From: Gottfriedia acidiceleris
GTDB taxonomy: Bacteria; Bacillota; Bacilli; Bacillales; Bacillaceae_G
Reading direction: 5' to 3'
Assembly (NCBI RefSeq): GCF_023115465.1
Contig: NZ_CP096034.1
Span: 3,348,001-3,412,000, forward strand
Length of the DNA: 64,000 nt
Made by a program: the position numbers and the translations under genes. The notes under the pieces were generated by a model, which saw only the letters and a list, made by a program, of their open reading frames with translations, was not told the origin of the DNA and made no database searches. Below, in pieces: positions 20,253 through 29,696 of the stretch. The number at the start of each line of letters is the position of its first letter. The stretch's first letter is position 1.

Positions 20253-20455
20253 ATGTTGTTGAAAATGTTGAGATTACGAATAAATCTGTGTAGCTGCAAT
20301 TAAATATGCTATTTCTGCAATTAAATCTATTCATACATGTAGCCTTGGAACTATATATCGAAATTTCAACGTTTGATCAACAAAGAACACCATTTCGAGT
20401 ACTTAATAATGAGAAATGATGATCCATACTTACTCATAAGGCTCTTGAATCATAC

Positions 20456-20489
20456 GAAAAAAACACAAACCTTAAACTTAAGTTTGTGT
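20456..20489 (-). terminator. terminator of the amino-acid racemase operon
   Basis: On the minus strand ACACAAAC pairs with GTTTGTGT and a run of T follows, 20 bases beyond the racemase stop codon. The 200 bases between this and the MoxR terminator hold only two copies of CTGCAATTAAAT and no gene. Confidence 0.85.
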
Positions 20490-20508
20490 CCTCTCCATAC
20501 CCTTGTAT

Positions 20509-21624
20509 TTAATTCTTAATATAAACCTTCGTACTGATTGTATATTTTTCAATATTTTGCATGTGTGGGTCGTATCCGATACCTGGTTTGGTTGGTACGG
20601 TAATCATTCCATTTTCTACGGTTACTTCTGGTTCGATAATATCTTCTGCCCAGTATAATGCAGATGCCGCTGTGTCTCCAGGTAAAATGAAATTAGGTAA
20701 TGAAGTGATTGCAATATTATGGGCTCTTCCTATTCCTGATTCAAGCATTCCACCACACCATAATGGAATTCCATTTTCCTGGCATAGATCATGTATTTTT
20801 CTTGATTGAGTAAGTCCTCCAACTCGACCAATTTTAATATTAATAATTTTGCAACTTCCTAGTTTTATTGCTTTTCTAGCATCTTCTAGTGAGTGAATAC
20901 TCTCGTCTAAGCAGATCGGAGTTTTCATTCTTTCTTGTAAGTCTGCGTGATCGATAATATCGTTGTATGCAAGTGGTTGTTCGATCATCATTAAATTATA
21001 ATCATCTAATGCAATTAATTGGTCCATATCAGATAAAGTGTATGCTGAGTTTGCATCCGCCATTAAAGGAATAGTTGGATAAACTTTTCGTACTTTATCG
21101 ATCAGTTCAATATCCCAGCCTGGTTTGATTTTTAATTTAAATCTTTTATAGCCTTCTGCAAGTCGATTTTCGATAATTTTAATTGTTGAATCGATTGAAT
21201 CTTGAATCCCAATACTTACTCCTACTTCAATTTCCTTTTTCGTTCCACCTAACGCAGTTGAAAGTGAGATATTTTCTTGTTTAGCATAAAGATCCCAAAT
21301 TGCGCCTTCTATGGCAGCTTTGGCCATATAGTTCCCACGAATATGTGAGAAATACTTTTCGGAAATTTCGTCTGGATGATTAATTTTATTATTTAACACG
21401 ATTGGAATTAAATAATCTTCTAGAATATGCCAATTTGTTTTTAAAGTTTCTTCATTATAAAGCGGATCAAGCATAGCAACAGATTCAGCCCAACCTGATA
21501 TTCCATCTTCACTTATCGCTTCTAATAGAATAAATTCACGGTCATATTCAGTACCAAAGCTTGTTGTAAATGGATGCAATAAATCTAGCTTCATATGGCG
21601 TAATATTACTTTTTTAATTTTCAT
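20509..21624 (-). CDS. N-succinylamino acid racemase / o-succinylbenzoate synthase-like enolase
   Basis: A 371-residue enolase-superfamily enzyme. It has the paired catalytic lysines (KLK, Lys163/Lys165, and IKIGRVGG, Lys264) and metal ligands Asp190 (MADAN), Glu215 (IEQP) and Asp240 (CLDES). These fit the NSAR/OSBS subgroup rather than dipeptide epimerases. Clustering with a GNAT acyltransferase and an M20 hydrolase, and no other menaquinone genes, points to racemising N-succinyl-D-amino acids. This matches the three-step D- to L-amino-acid conversion described for Geobacillus kaustophilus. It is the last gene of the operon. Confidence 0.85.
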   Translation of the reverse strand: MKIKKVILRHMKLDLLHPFTTSFGTEYDREFILLEAISEDGISGWAESVAMLDPLYNEETLKTNWHILEDYLIPIVLNNKINHPDEISEKYFSHIRGNYMAKAAIEGAIWDLYAKQENISLSTALGGTKKEIEVGVSIGIQDSIDSTIKIIENRLAEGYKRFKLKIKPGWDIELIDKVRKVYPTIPLMADANSAYTLSDMDQLIALDDYNLMMIEQPLAYNDIIDHADLQERMKTPICLDESIHSLEDARKAIKLGSCKIINIKIGRVGGLTQSRKIHDLCQENGIPLWCGGMLESGIGRAHNIAITSLPNFILPGDTAASALYWAEDIIEPEVTVENGMITVPTKPGIGYDPHMQNIEKYTISTKVYIKN

Positions 21625-21651
21625 TTCCGAACTCTCCTTTATATTTCTTTT

Positions 21652-22494
21652 CTATTTGTTCATTACATAAAAATGAACTGGCATTTCCGAGTCTGAATTC
21701 TTATAAAATCCAGTAACTTTCCATCCGCTTTGAAATAATTTTTTAAAGGACTCTCTAGTAAGCATTCGCCACTGGCTTGCAATTTTAATATTCTTTTCTC
21801 TAATTGTTCGGAAATCTTTTGGTACCGCAACAAAGGCTAAATCGTTAAGCACATCAATATCGTTTTGAATCGGTATGGGTATTCCTTCATTGCTTTCTTC
21901 CCATTTAATAAGTGAATTATTAATTGCTTCATCTAATTCATAAGGTCTTAAATTCTCCTCTTCCTCTTCCCCTTTTGCAATATACCATTCAACTAGAAAA
22001 CGGTCAGATGGAATTCCGCTATTTAATAAGTCTTCCATTTCTCCATAGCAGTTTTCAATATACGTATTACAAACTCCGCCTAACTTAGAAATATTTAAAT
22101 ATCCATTTGCTGTTTCTAATGGATCATAAGTCCAAGTAATCAGTTTATAGCCCAGTTTAAGAGCTTCTTCTCGCTGGGCAATTTTAAGCAGTTTTCCAAT
22201 CCCTTTATTACGAAACGCTTGATCAATTCCAAGCATATGGGAACAAAGATAAACAGTTGAACCATCATAACCAGGAAAACTATATTGAAAACCAATTATT
22301 TTATCGTCAAAATATGCACCTAATACTAATCCGCCATTTTTTGCAGCTGTAATTGTTTGATGGGTAGGAATTGAATCCTCAAAACCCCAAATTTTAGATT
22401 CTAGTTCTCGTACCTGCCCCATTTCTTCAATGGAATGTAGTGCACGGATCTTAATTCCTGTATTAACTTCAGATTGATTCAGTTTGTTTAGCAT
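21652..22494 (-). CDS. GNAT N-acyltransferase (probable succinyl-CoA:D-amino acid N-succinyltransferase)
   Basis: A 280-residue protein with an N-terminal GNAT fold. The acyl-CoA loop is FRNKGIGKLLKIAQREEAL and is followed by ITWTYDPLETANGYLN, seen in this subfamily. The C-terminal 110 residues are less conserved. In the Geobacillus NSAR pathway such an enzyme succinylates D-amino acids. The start at 22494 was chosen over GTG at 22503 because AGAGGTGAG sits just before it. It overlaps the end of the M20 gene by 26 bases, indicating coupling. Confidence 0.8.
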   Translation of the reverse strand: MLNKLNQSEVNTGIKIRALHSIEEMGQVRELESKIWGFEDSIPTHQTITAAKNGGLVLGAYFDDKIIGFQYSFPGYDGSTVYLCSHMLGIDQAFRNKGIGKLLKIAQREEALKLGYKLITWTYDPLETANGYLNISKLGGVCNTYIENCYGEMEDLLNSGIPSDRFLVEWYIAKGEEEEENLRPYELDEAINNSLIKWEESNEGIPIPIQNDIDVLNDLAFVAVPKDFRTIREKNIKIASQWRMLTRESFKKLFQSGWKVTGFYKNSDSEMPVHFYVMNK

Positions 22495-23644
22495 TTGCCT
22501 CACCTCTTAATTGTTCTTGTTCTGATGCTAATAAAACTGTTTGAGTTAAAATTTTCGCTCCATAATGAAGTGCTTCTAAATTAAAACTCATATGAGGATG
22601 ATGTAACCCCGGAGTTAATCCACATCCTAAACCGAGCATAGTAGCCGCAATTTGAGGATATCTATTGGTATAGAAATGGAAGTCCTCCCCACCATTTGAA
22701 ATGCATTCAGGCACAACGTTTTCATGCCCGATTATTTCTACGATGGCTCTCTCAGTAATTTTTATAGCCTGCTCGTTTTGTACGGCCGCTGGAACAAACT
22801 CTTCCATAGACCACGAAATCTTAGCTTTTGTTTCAATCATCGTTTCCTCAAACACCTCTACTGTGCGGGCGTTTAATTGATTCATAATATCATTTGTTTG
22901 CGCTCTAACATCAAGCGAAAACTTTACTGTTTCTGGTATCGTATTTGATGCTTCATTTTCAGTTTGAATTTGAGTCATTTTTATTGAATGGGGGATATCT
23001 GTATTTAAATTTATTTGCTTTAATTTATTGACTATTTCAGCAGCTACTTCAATCGCATTAATACCATCTTGTGGTCTAGATGCGTGTGCCTGAATTCCTC
23101 GAATTGTACCTTTAATCGTTTCAGCAGACCCATGTATGATCACTGGAGATGCCTTTTGAAAAGGTATTTCTCTTTCTGGTCTTAAGTGTACGCCAAACAA
23201 TGAAATGACATTGTCTAATGCACCATCTTCCATCATTTGAAGGGCTCCTTCACCCTTTTCCTCGGCTGGCTGGAAGATAAATCGAATCGTATGCTTAGGC
23301 TTTATACCACTTGCAGAAATCGCCAACGCTGCATATAAAACCATCGTACTATGAGCATCATGACCACATGAGTGGTTTGCCATTACAACACCATCAACTT
23401 CTTGAACTAGTGCATCCATATCAGCTCTTAGGGCAACAACTGTATCATTTTGACCCTTAATTTCTGCAATAAATCCAAAATGATTTCTAAACGTTTTGAT
23501 CTCAACTTCTGTATCATTTAGACGTTCTCTTAAATACTTTGCTGTTTTTTCTTCATGCCAACTAGGCTCAGCTAACTTATGTAAATCCTGATAAGTTTTT
23601 AAAATAGTTTCTTTATTATGATCTAGAAAAGATTGTGGATTCAT
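22469..23644 (-). CDS. M20-family amidohydrolase (probable N-succinyl-L-amino acid desuccinylase)
   Basis: A 391-residue M20D-type metallohydrolase. Metal ligands are in HSCGHDAHST (Cys93, His95) and the general base is in PAEEKGEG, with a dimerisation domain between about residues 175 and 285. Relatives include hippurate hydrolases and N-acyl-amino acid deacylases. In this operon it would release L-amino acid and succinate from the racemase product. An AGGAGAAAT site precedes the ATG. Substrate stereochemistry is inferred from context only. Confidence 0.85.
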   Translation of the reverse strand: MNPQSFLDHNKETILKTYQDLHKLAEPSWHEEKTAKYLRERLNDTEVEIKTFRNHFGFIAEIKGQNDTVVALRADMDALVQEVDGVVMANHSCGHDAHSTMVLYAALAISASGIKPKHTIRFIFQPAEEKGEGALQMMEDGALDNVISLFGVHLRPEREIPFQKASPVIIHGSAETIKGTIRGIQAHASRPQDGINAIEVAAEIVNKLKQINLNTDIPHSIKMTQIQTENEASNTIPETVKFSLDVRAQTNDIMNQLNARTVEVFEETMIETKAKISWSMEEFVPAAVQNEQAIKITERAIVEIIGHENVVPECISNGGEDFHFYTNRYPQIAATMLGLGCGLTPGLHHPHMSFNLEALHYGAKILTQTVLLASEQEQLRGEANAKQTESI

Positions 23645-23668
23645 AAGAATTTCTCCTAACTGTTTTTT

Positions 23669-24523
23669 CTATTCTATAAACACTTCATAGGTAGAATAAA
23701 TTTTTTCCAATTTTTGTTGATATATTTGAATTCTTTTTTGGTCTTTTTCATATAATCCCGCAATCACTAAATTTAATAGACTAATAACTGATGCGATTGA
23801 GTTAGAACCACTTTCCACATTTTCTTCTGTAGTTAGAACAATATCTGCAATTCGACCAATTGGTGATAACAATCGATCAGTAACTGAAATTAAACTTACT
23901 CCATTTTCTTTCGTACATTCTGCAATTGTTAATGTTTCCTTTGCATACCTTGGAAAAGAAAATGCAATAACAACTGATTTTTCTGTTAAATTACAAAACT
24001 TTTCATAAAAGTCACCTGCTGGAGAACAATACAATACGTTACCTCTAATTGAGCTTAACGTATTCGAAAACCAGTACGCAGCTATATGGGATACTCGATG
24101 ACCAACTATTAACACTTGATCAGCACAGGTAATGGCTTCAACAGCTTTTGAAATTTCCTTAATATTGGAAGGTTGTAATAAGTTTCTTAAAATATTTACT
24201 TCATTTTCGATAATTTGTGTAAAAGTATTTTGTCCTTCTGCATTTTTTATCTCTTCTTTTTCTTTTATATAATCGGCTTTATTTAAATGAAGAAACTCAT
24301 TTTGAACACATAACTGCATATCACTGAAGCCTTCAAATTCGAGTGCGTATGAAAGACGAATGACCGTTGTTTCACTTACTTCAGCTTTTTTTCCAATTTG
24401 GTAAGCAGTTTTAAAAGCACACTCCTCAAGATTTTCAATCATATAAGTCGCTACTTTTTTTTGCCCTGGTGATAATTGTAAAAATTTTTCCTTAACTAAC
24501 AATCTAAAATTAGGTCGCTCCAT
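23669..24523 (-). CDS. MurR/RpiR-family transcriptional regulator
   Basis: A 284-residue regulator with an N-terminal RpiR helix-turn-helix (about residues 1-77, KKAEVSETTVIRLSYALEFEGF). A SIS domain follows (about 125-260, starting VLIVGHRVSHIAAYWFSN) that normally binds phosphosugars. It is the first gene of the operon, 24 bases ahead of the M20 gene, so it probably controls its own transcript and the three enzymes. A SIS-domain regulator for amino-acid metabolism is slightly unexpected; the ligand may be a cell-wall-derived compound. Confidence 0.88.
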   Translation of the reverse strand: MERPNFRLLVKEKFLQLSPGQKKVATYMIENLEECAFKTAYQIGKKAEVSETTVIRLSYALEFEGFSDMQLCVQNEFLHLNKADYIKEKEEIKNAEGQNTFTQIIENEVNILRNLLQPSNIKEISKAVEAITCADQVLIVGHRVSHIAAYWFSNTLSSIRGNVLYCSPAGDFYEKFCNLTEKSVVIAFSFPRYAKETLTIAECTKENGVSLISVTDRLLSPIGRIADIVLTTEENVESGSNSIASVISLLNLVIAGLYEKDQKRIQIYQQKLEKIYSTYEVFIE

Positions 24524-24839
24524 TATTTTAATCCTTCCATCACTGAAGTTTTTCCTTCTTTAATTCTAAAACTTGCAGTCAATACTTCTTTTTCTTATAC
24601 ATTATCATATCCCTAAACTAGGGGCAAGGAAAAATAGAAGTAAGTTTTTCTGCTTTTAACCTAATAAATATTTGTTGTTAGTAGTTAATTGCCCTTACAA
24701 TTTACCTCAATTTGAATTAACTAAAATAGGACTACTATTCAAGATTTGAATCCGGTCAAAAGCCGAAATCGTGTATACAATTAGTTTTCAAATCGGTTTA
24801 AAAGTTATTTGTATACCCTAAAACCAAGGAGGGGAAAAT
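24524..24839. other. divergent intergenic region
   Basis: About 315 bases between the RpiR regulator and a glycosyltransferase reading away from it. GTATAC occurs twice (near 24773 and 24812), flanking an A/T-rich stretch where the plus-strand promoter should be. No gene or RNA was recognised. Confidence 0.4.
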
Positions 24840-25949
24840 TTGAAAGTCTTAATAATCTGGCGTCTCTTAACAGTTGGTGGAGTAAATGCTGGCTGGAGGA
24901 ATCGTTCAATTTATTTTAAAAAGTTTGGCATTGATACTGAGTTTTTATACACAACAGATCATGGTGGATTACACATAATGGAAGATGTTGCACCGGTCTA
25001 TTTAACGAAAAACGAAAACGAAATTATTGATATTATTAAAAAGAATGCATATGACGCAATCATTGTAGTAGATACGGGATCAGCGTATAAGTGGTTACAA
25101 AAAGCTAAATATAAAGGACCTGTTATTGTAGAAGCACGTACGCCCGAGCTGATAAAACTACAACCTCATTTAAAAAAATTTAGATCAATTGAACCTGTTT
25201 CTATTATTGTTCCATCTAATTATCAAAAAAGATTGGTTTCCATCTTAACAGATAATATCCCCATTAAAGTAATCTACAATGGTGTTGACACATCATTTTT
25301 CCATCCATTAGCTCAAGATGAAATTGCATCTGAAAATAATCCAATCCTTCCAAACAATAAAAAAATTGTGTGCTGTATCGGTAGAGTTGATAAACGAAAA
25401 AACTGGCCAATGTTAATTGAAATTGCAAAATTGATAAAAAGTGAACGGTCGGATATTGAAATTTGGTTAATTGGAGGAGCTCAAAGCGTTCAGCGAGAGG
25501 ATTTTGCAGTAACTTGGAAGGAAGAAGGTCTAACCGATATCATTAAATGGTTTCCAGTTATTCCTTATCAACAAATGCCCCATGTATACGCAAAAGTGCT
25601 TCAATCTGGTGGTTGTACAATCGCAACTACAAAAGTAGAATCATTTGGGAATACCTTTATTGAGTCTATGGCATGTGGTGTTCCTGTTGTTGCTTCTAAT
25701 ATAATGCCTATTTCAGAAATCGTTCTTCAAGGCGAAACAGGGATGCTTTTTCGAGGACATGATGTTCAAGATGCTGTTAAAAAAATATATTCAATCGTTG
25801 ATAATAAGAAGTTTCATGAAAAGCTATCGCAAAATGCAATCAACCATGTTGAAAATAATTTTGCTATTCATAAAGTAGCCGATATTTATCGCGAATATCT
25901 TCTAAAATTCGGTAATGACAAAAAAAGTGATGTGATTCAAAATGATTGA
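24840..25949 (+). CDS. GT4-family glycosyltransferase (spore-envelope cluster)
   Basis: A 369-residue GT-B enzyme. The C-terminal donor-binding domain shows GRVDKRKNWPMLIEIAKL and the E-x7-E region (TTKVESFGNTFIESMACGVPVVAS), which bind a nucleotide sugar. The TTG start at 24840 has a clear AAGGAGG site. It overlaps the following kinase-like gene by eight bases, so the two are coupled. Nearby UDP-sugar and CotS genes suggest it builds a spore surface polysaccharide, as proposed for ytc genes of Bacillus subtilis. The sugar is unknown. Confidence 0.85.
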   Translation: MKVLIIWRLLTVGGVNAGWRNRSIYFKKFGIDTEFLYTTDHGGLHIMEDVAPVYLTKNENEIIDIIKKNAYDAIIVVDTGSAYKWLQKAKYKGPVIVEARTPELIKLQPHLKKFRSIEPVSIIVPSNYQKRLVSILTDNIPIKVIYNGVDTSFFHPLAQDEIASENNPILPNNKKIVCCIGRVDKRKNWPMLIEIAKLIKSERSDIEIWLIGGAQSVQREDFAVTWKEEGLTDIIKWFPVIPYQQMPHVYAKVLQSGGCTIATTKVESFGNTFIESMACGVPVVASNIMPISEIVLQGETGMLFRGHDVQDAVKKIYSIVDNKKFHEKLSQNAINHVENNFAIHKVADIYREYLLKFGNDKKSDVIQND

Positions 25950-26724
25950 ACCAGTTTCCTATCTTAAAAAACTAGAAGGTAAATCCAATGCTCATTTAAT
26001 TACATTTAGTGACGGTAGAGATTATGTTGTGAAATATTTTCGGCCTGGATATGAGAAAACATTACCAAACGAATGGGTTGCTTATTGTATTGCTAGATTT
26101 TTAGATTTGCCAGTTCCTTTTGCTCAAATCGTTTCTATTCCTGAAGAATTTTCAAAAAAAATACCAGATCTAATCATGGAAGAAGTTCAACATTCAAAGT
26201 TTCAGTTTGCTTCTTTATATGTACCTGAAACGTTAAATGGACACCAAGTTGTATCAGTACCTAGTATTTTAAATAACCATCAGCTTGCAGGCATTATATT
26301 ATTCGATTATTGGCTATGTAATGGAGACCGTACACGAAAAAACATTTTACTTCGTGAAGAAAGTTTAGATCAATTTAAACTATGGATCATTGACCATGCA
26401 GAAGCATTTGGATCCTATAGCTGGTTAACTTCAGAGTTAGAAACTTTGCCTCAAAATATTATGAAAAGTTCAACTCATCAATTCATGTCCCACTATATAA
26501 ATAGTGAAGAAGAATTTAATGAACAACTTCAAATCATCCAAAGATTCCCGGTTCTGCTATTAGAAGAAATAGTAGAAGTAATACCTGATGATTGGTTATT
26601 AACAAAGGAAGACAAAAAGGCAATTGTAGGCAGATTAGTAAATCGCAGAAAAAAAATTCTCCCATATCTTAAACATAAATTCGTCAAAACGATCTACCGT
26701 CCATTACATGATCAAAATGAATAG
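25942..26724 (+). CDS. HipA-like kinase-fold protein
   Basis: A 260-residue protein with a HipA/PI3K-like kinase fold. It has a glycine-poor N-lobe with a VVKYF lysine, a catalytic-loop-like LCNGDRTRKNILL (about residues 120-133) and a metal-site motif IIDHAEAFG (about 150-158). The catalytic Asp and Asn are present, so it may be active. It overlaps the glycosyltransferase gene by eight bases, arguing for joint function. No HipB-like antitoxin lies beside it, so it is unlikely to be a HipA toxin. The substrate is not known. Confidence 0.7.
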   Translation: MIEPVSYLKKLEGKSNAHLITFSDGRDYVVKYFRPGYEKTLPNEWVAYCIARFLDLPVPFAQIVSIPEEFSKKIPDLIMEEVQHSKFQFASLYVPETLNGHQVVSVPSILNNHQLAGIILFDYWLCNGDRTRKNILLREESLDQFKLWIIDHAEAFGSYSWLTSELETLPQNIMKSSTHQFMSHYINSEEEFNEQLQIIQRFPVLLLEEIVEVIPDDWLLTKEDKKAIVGRLVNRRKKILPYLKHKFVKTIYRPLHDQNE

Positions 26725-26730
26725 TATAAC

Positions 26731-26766
26731 AAAAACGACTTCAAATTAGTTTGAAAGTCGTTTTTT
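26731..26766. terminator. bidirectional terminator between the glycosyltransferase/kinase pair and ugd
   Basis: AAAAACGACTTCAAA pairs with TTTGAAAGTCGTTTTTT. It serves the plus-strand pair and the minus-strand ugd gene. Confidence 0.85.
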
Positions 26767-26771
26767 CATTA

Positions 26772-28082
26772 TTATTGAATTATAGACGGTTTACCAACTG
26801 GGTAATATTCTATTTTCTCACAATCTCTTACTTTTTCTTCCATCAGACAGTTTCTTCCGTCAAAAATAATTGGATTCTTCATTTTCTTTAGTATGCTAGG
26901 TAAGTCAAGCTCTCTAAATTCTCTCCACTCAGTAACGATAAAAATTGCATCTGTATCCGTTACACATTCATTTATTGAATTAGCGAACGTTATATTACTA
27001 CCTAGTATTTTTTTTGCGTTTTCAATTGCAACAGGGTCATATGCAATGACTTCTGCTCCTAATTCTGTTAAAGAATTTATGATATTAATAGAAGGTGCTT
27101 CTCTCATATCGTCTGTATCTGGTTTAAACGATAATCCTAGACATGCAATCTTTTTCCCTTTTAATATACCAAACCGTTCAATAGCTTTCTTTACGAGCAA
27201 TTCGCGTTGAAAATTATTAATTGAAATCGTTTCCTTTAGAAAACCAAATTCAATCCCATTTAACTCGGCTGTGTGCAATAATGCTTTAACATCTTTTGGG
27301 AAACAAGAGCCGCCATAACCTATTCCAGCATATAAAAATGCTTCACCGATTCGTTTATCTTTACCCATTCCTTTTGCCACATCTTCTACATTTGCACCGA
27401 GTGCTTCACAAAGATTTGCAATTTCATTTATATAACTTATTTTGCTAGCTAAAAATGCATTGGATGCGTACTTAATCATTTCTGCACTTCGAATACTAGT
27501 AATTAAGATTGGTACATTTAATGGTTTATACAGTTCTTCAACAATTCTAGCAGACTCTTGATTATCGCTACCGATAATGATTCGATCTGCTTCCATCGTA
27601 TCTTTAATTGCGGAGCCTTGTCTTAGGAACTCTGGATTGGAAACAACGTCAATTACAATATCTTTACTGCAATTTTGTTGAATAATTTCCTTTACTACTT
27701 CATTCGTTCCAACTGGAACAGTACTTTTAATAGCAATAATTACGTCTTGTTTAATATTTTTCGCGATATCAATTGCTGCACCCTCAAGATAGGATAAATT
27801 TGCTGCCCCATCTTCTCTTTGAGGGGTACCTACTGCAATGATAATAACCTTAGCATCTTCTAACCCCTTATCATATGAGGTTGTGAAAGATAATTTTCCT
27901 AACTTTATATTATTCGTTATTAACTCTTCAATTCCCGGTTCATATATTGGAGAAATACCTTCACACAAATTTTTTATTTTAAGTTCATTTATATCAATAC
28001 AAGTTACTGAGTGACCAATCTCTGCTAAACAGACTCCTGTTGTTAAACCGACATAGCCCGTACCTAATATAGAAATTTTCAA
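26772..28082 (-). CDS. ugd: UDP-glucose 6-dehydrogenase
   Basis: A 436-residue NAD-dependent enzyme oxidising UDP-glucose to UDP-glucuronate. It has the N-terminal Rossmann motif GTGYVGLTTGVCLAEIGH, a catalytic cysteine in GYGGSCFPKD, and a C-terminal UDP-binding domain with SFKPDTDDMREAPS. The length is normal. The TTG start at 28082 follows the galU stop by one base with AGGAAG upstream. The order galU-ugd matches ytdA-ytcA of the Bacillus subtilis spore-coat ytc/ytd cluster. It supplies UDP-GlcA, which the nearby epimerase could use. Confidence 0.94.
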   Translation of the reverse strand: MKISILGTGYVGLTTGVCLAEIGHSVTCIDINELKIKNLCEGISPIYEPGIEELITNNIKLGKLSFTTSYDKGLEDAKVIIIAVGTPQREDGAANLSYLEGAAIDIAKNIKQDVIIAIKSTVPVGTNEVVKEIIQQNCSKDIVIDVVSNPEFLRQGSAIKDTMEADRIIIGSDNQESARIVEELYKPLNVPILITSIRSAEMIKYASNAFLASKISYINEIANLCEALGANVEDVAKGMGKDKRIGEAFLYAGIGYGGSCFPKDVKALLHTAELNGIEFGFLKETISINNFQRELLVKKAIERFGILKGKKIACLGLSFKPDTDDMREAPSINIINSLTELGAEVIAYDPVAIENAKKILGSNITFANSINECVTDTDAIFIVTEWREFRELDLPSILKKMKNPIIFDGRNCLMEEKVRDCEKIEYYPVGKPSIIQ

Positions 28083-28083
28083 G

Positions 28084-28995
28084 TTAATCCACTTCCTGAT
28101 TCTTCATATTTAGAGCATGATCAGATATGACCTCATTTAAGAAAGCGATAACCTCATCTTTTATATCTTCTCTATTAATCGCAAAATCAATTGTAGCCAT
28201 TATAAATCCGATTTTATTTCCGATATCATATCGTTTACCTTCGAAATTATATGCTAAGACAAATTGATTTTTATTTAATTCATTAATCGCATCTGTTAAT
28301 TGTAATTCACAGCCTTGTCCCACAGAAATTGTTTCTAAAATATCAAAAATCTCTGGAGTAAGGATATAACGTCCCATAATTGCATAATTTGAGGGGGCAT
28401 CTTTCAATTTTGGTTTTTCTACTAGACACTCAACTTGAAATAGATTTGTATTTGTATCGTAAGTACTTTCTTTTTGTTTAATAACGCCATATTTACTTAC
28501 TTCTTCATCAGGAACATTCTGAACAGCAATAACCGGGGCATTATATTTCTCGTAAACATTAATAATTTGCTGTAAGCAAGGTGTTGTAGACATAACGATG
28601 TCATCCCCTAACAAAACAGCAAATGGTTCATCTCCTATAAAACTCTTAGCACATAATATTGCATCTCCTAATCCTTTTGGTTCCTTTTGTCGAACATAAA
28701 ATATTTTCACCATATTGGATATTTTCTGCATTTCTTCCAAAACAGTTAGCTTGTTTTTTCGAGATAATGATTCTTCTAATTCATATGATTTATCAAAATG
28801 ATCTTCGATTGCTCGTTTGCCCCTACCACTAATAATAATGATTTCTTCAATTCCGGAAGCTACAGCTTCTTCAACGATATATTGAATAGTTGGTTTATCA
28901 ACTATAGGTAACATTTCTTTTGGCAACGCTTTTGTTGCTGGCAAAAAACGAGTCCCGAGACCAGCAGCGGGAATAATAGCCTTGCGGATTTTCAT
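28084..28995 (-). CDS. galU: UTP-glucose-1-phosphate uridylyltransferase
   Basis: A 303-residue nucleotidyltransferase making UDP-glucose. The signature is PAAGLGTRFLPATKALPKEM at the N-terminus, with later KPKLKDAPSNYAIMGRYI and the C-terminal FEGKRYDIGNK. The start was placed at 28995, nine codons inside a longer frame, because GGAGG lies just upstream and the family starts MKIRKAIIPAAG. It is probably a dedicated sporulation copy (YtdA-like) rather than the housekeeping GtaB, judging only from its neighbours. Confidence 0.93.
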   Translation of the reverse strand: MKIRKAIIPAAGLGTRFLPATKALPKEMLPIVDKPTIQYIVEEAVASGIEEIIIISGRGKRAIEDHFDKSYELEESLSRKNKLTVLEEMQKISNMVKIFYVRQKEPKGLGDAILCAKSFIGDEPFAVLLGDDIVMSTTPCLQQIINVYEKYNAPVIAVQNVPDEEVSKYGVIKQKESTYDTNTNLFQVECLVEKPKLKDAPSNYAIMGRYILTPEIFDILETISVGQGCELQLTDAINELNKNQFVLAYNFEGKRYDIGNKIGFIMATIDFAINREDIKDEVIAFLNEVISDHALNMKNQEVD

Positions 28996-29696
28996 TTGAC
29001 TTGCCTCCAAACATTTGTTCATTATACTTTATATGTAAATGAAGGAGGTCTTGTCACCATATATACCTATTATGTTTAGAAAGTTTCTGACTTAAAAACT
29101 AGTTTTTTTTTGCCTATAGATTTAATTTTTTAAGAACACTAAACCAATCTATTACAAGGAAAAATTTGTAGGAATTCATGCACCAACATAAATATATTTG
29201 AGAGACTTTTCGTGTTACTTGAACTAGTTTTGTACTATTTGATCCATGTTTGCATCATTCTCACATTCATTATGAAATTTGAAGATTAATTGCGTTTACA
29301 TGAGCATTAATTGTGCTAATTTATACATTTTTTAATAGAGGTTTCTCCAGGATAGGCGATAAGCAAGTCGATTTAACCCTTAAATTAATCGACTTTATTG
29401 TTCATTCCATTAACAATCACCATTCTATTTTTAGCGTTAATTTAGCCATTTTTGTCTTTCCAAGAGTTGATATTCATTACACGAGTTTTGGCGTTAATTT
29501 AGCCAATTTAACTTTAAATAAGCGGTGTTCATAACTAGTTCAGTAGAGTTAACAAAGTGTGTGTTGTATAAGTTACTCTCGTCATAAAACCCATTATCAA
29601 TAAATAATTTTCAAACTAAAAAGGCTACCTCAAAAGTCTTTAAACTTATGAGACAGCCTCTTACTATTTAGACAGATTCCTCAAAAATATAATTTT
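28996..29696. other. 700-base non-coding region with short repeats and a hairpin
   Basis: GCGTTAATTTAGCCA occurs at 29434-29448 and 29491-29505, and a looser copy (GCATTAATTGTGCTA) near 29303. A hairpin AAGTCGATT/AATCGACTT lies at 29365-29395. A 73-codon frame across the repeats has no ribosome binding site or family resemblance and is rejected. The galU promoter should lie at the left edge. Confidence 0.5.
29617..29661 (-). terminator. terminator of the CotS/glycosyltransferase operon
   Basis: On the minus strand AGGCTGTCTCATAAGT pairs imperfectly with ACTTTTGAGGTAGCCT, then TTTTTAG. It lies 36 bases after the stop codon. Confidence 0.75.

Noticed and set aside
25942-26724. HipA toxin of a HipBA toxin-antitoxin pair
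   Set aside because: No HipB-like gene is adjacent, and the gene overlaps a glycosyltransferase in a polysaccharide cluster.
29313-29534. 73-codon plus-strand frame in the gap before the CotSA-like gene
   Set aside because: No ribosome binding site. The only internal similarity (SVNLAIF / GVNLANL) comes from the 15-base DNA repeat.
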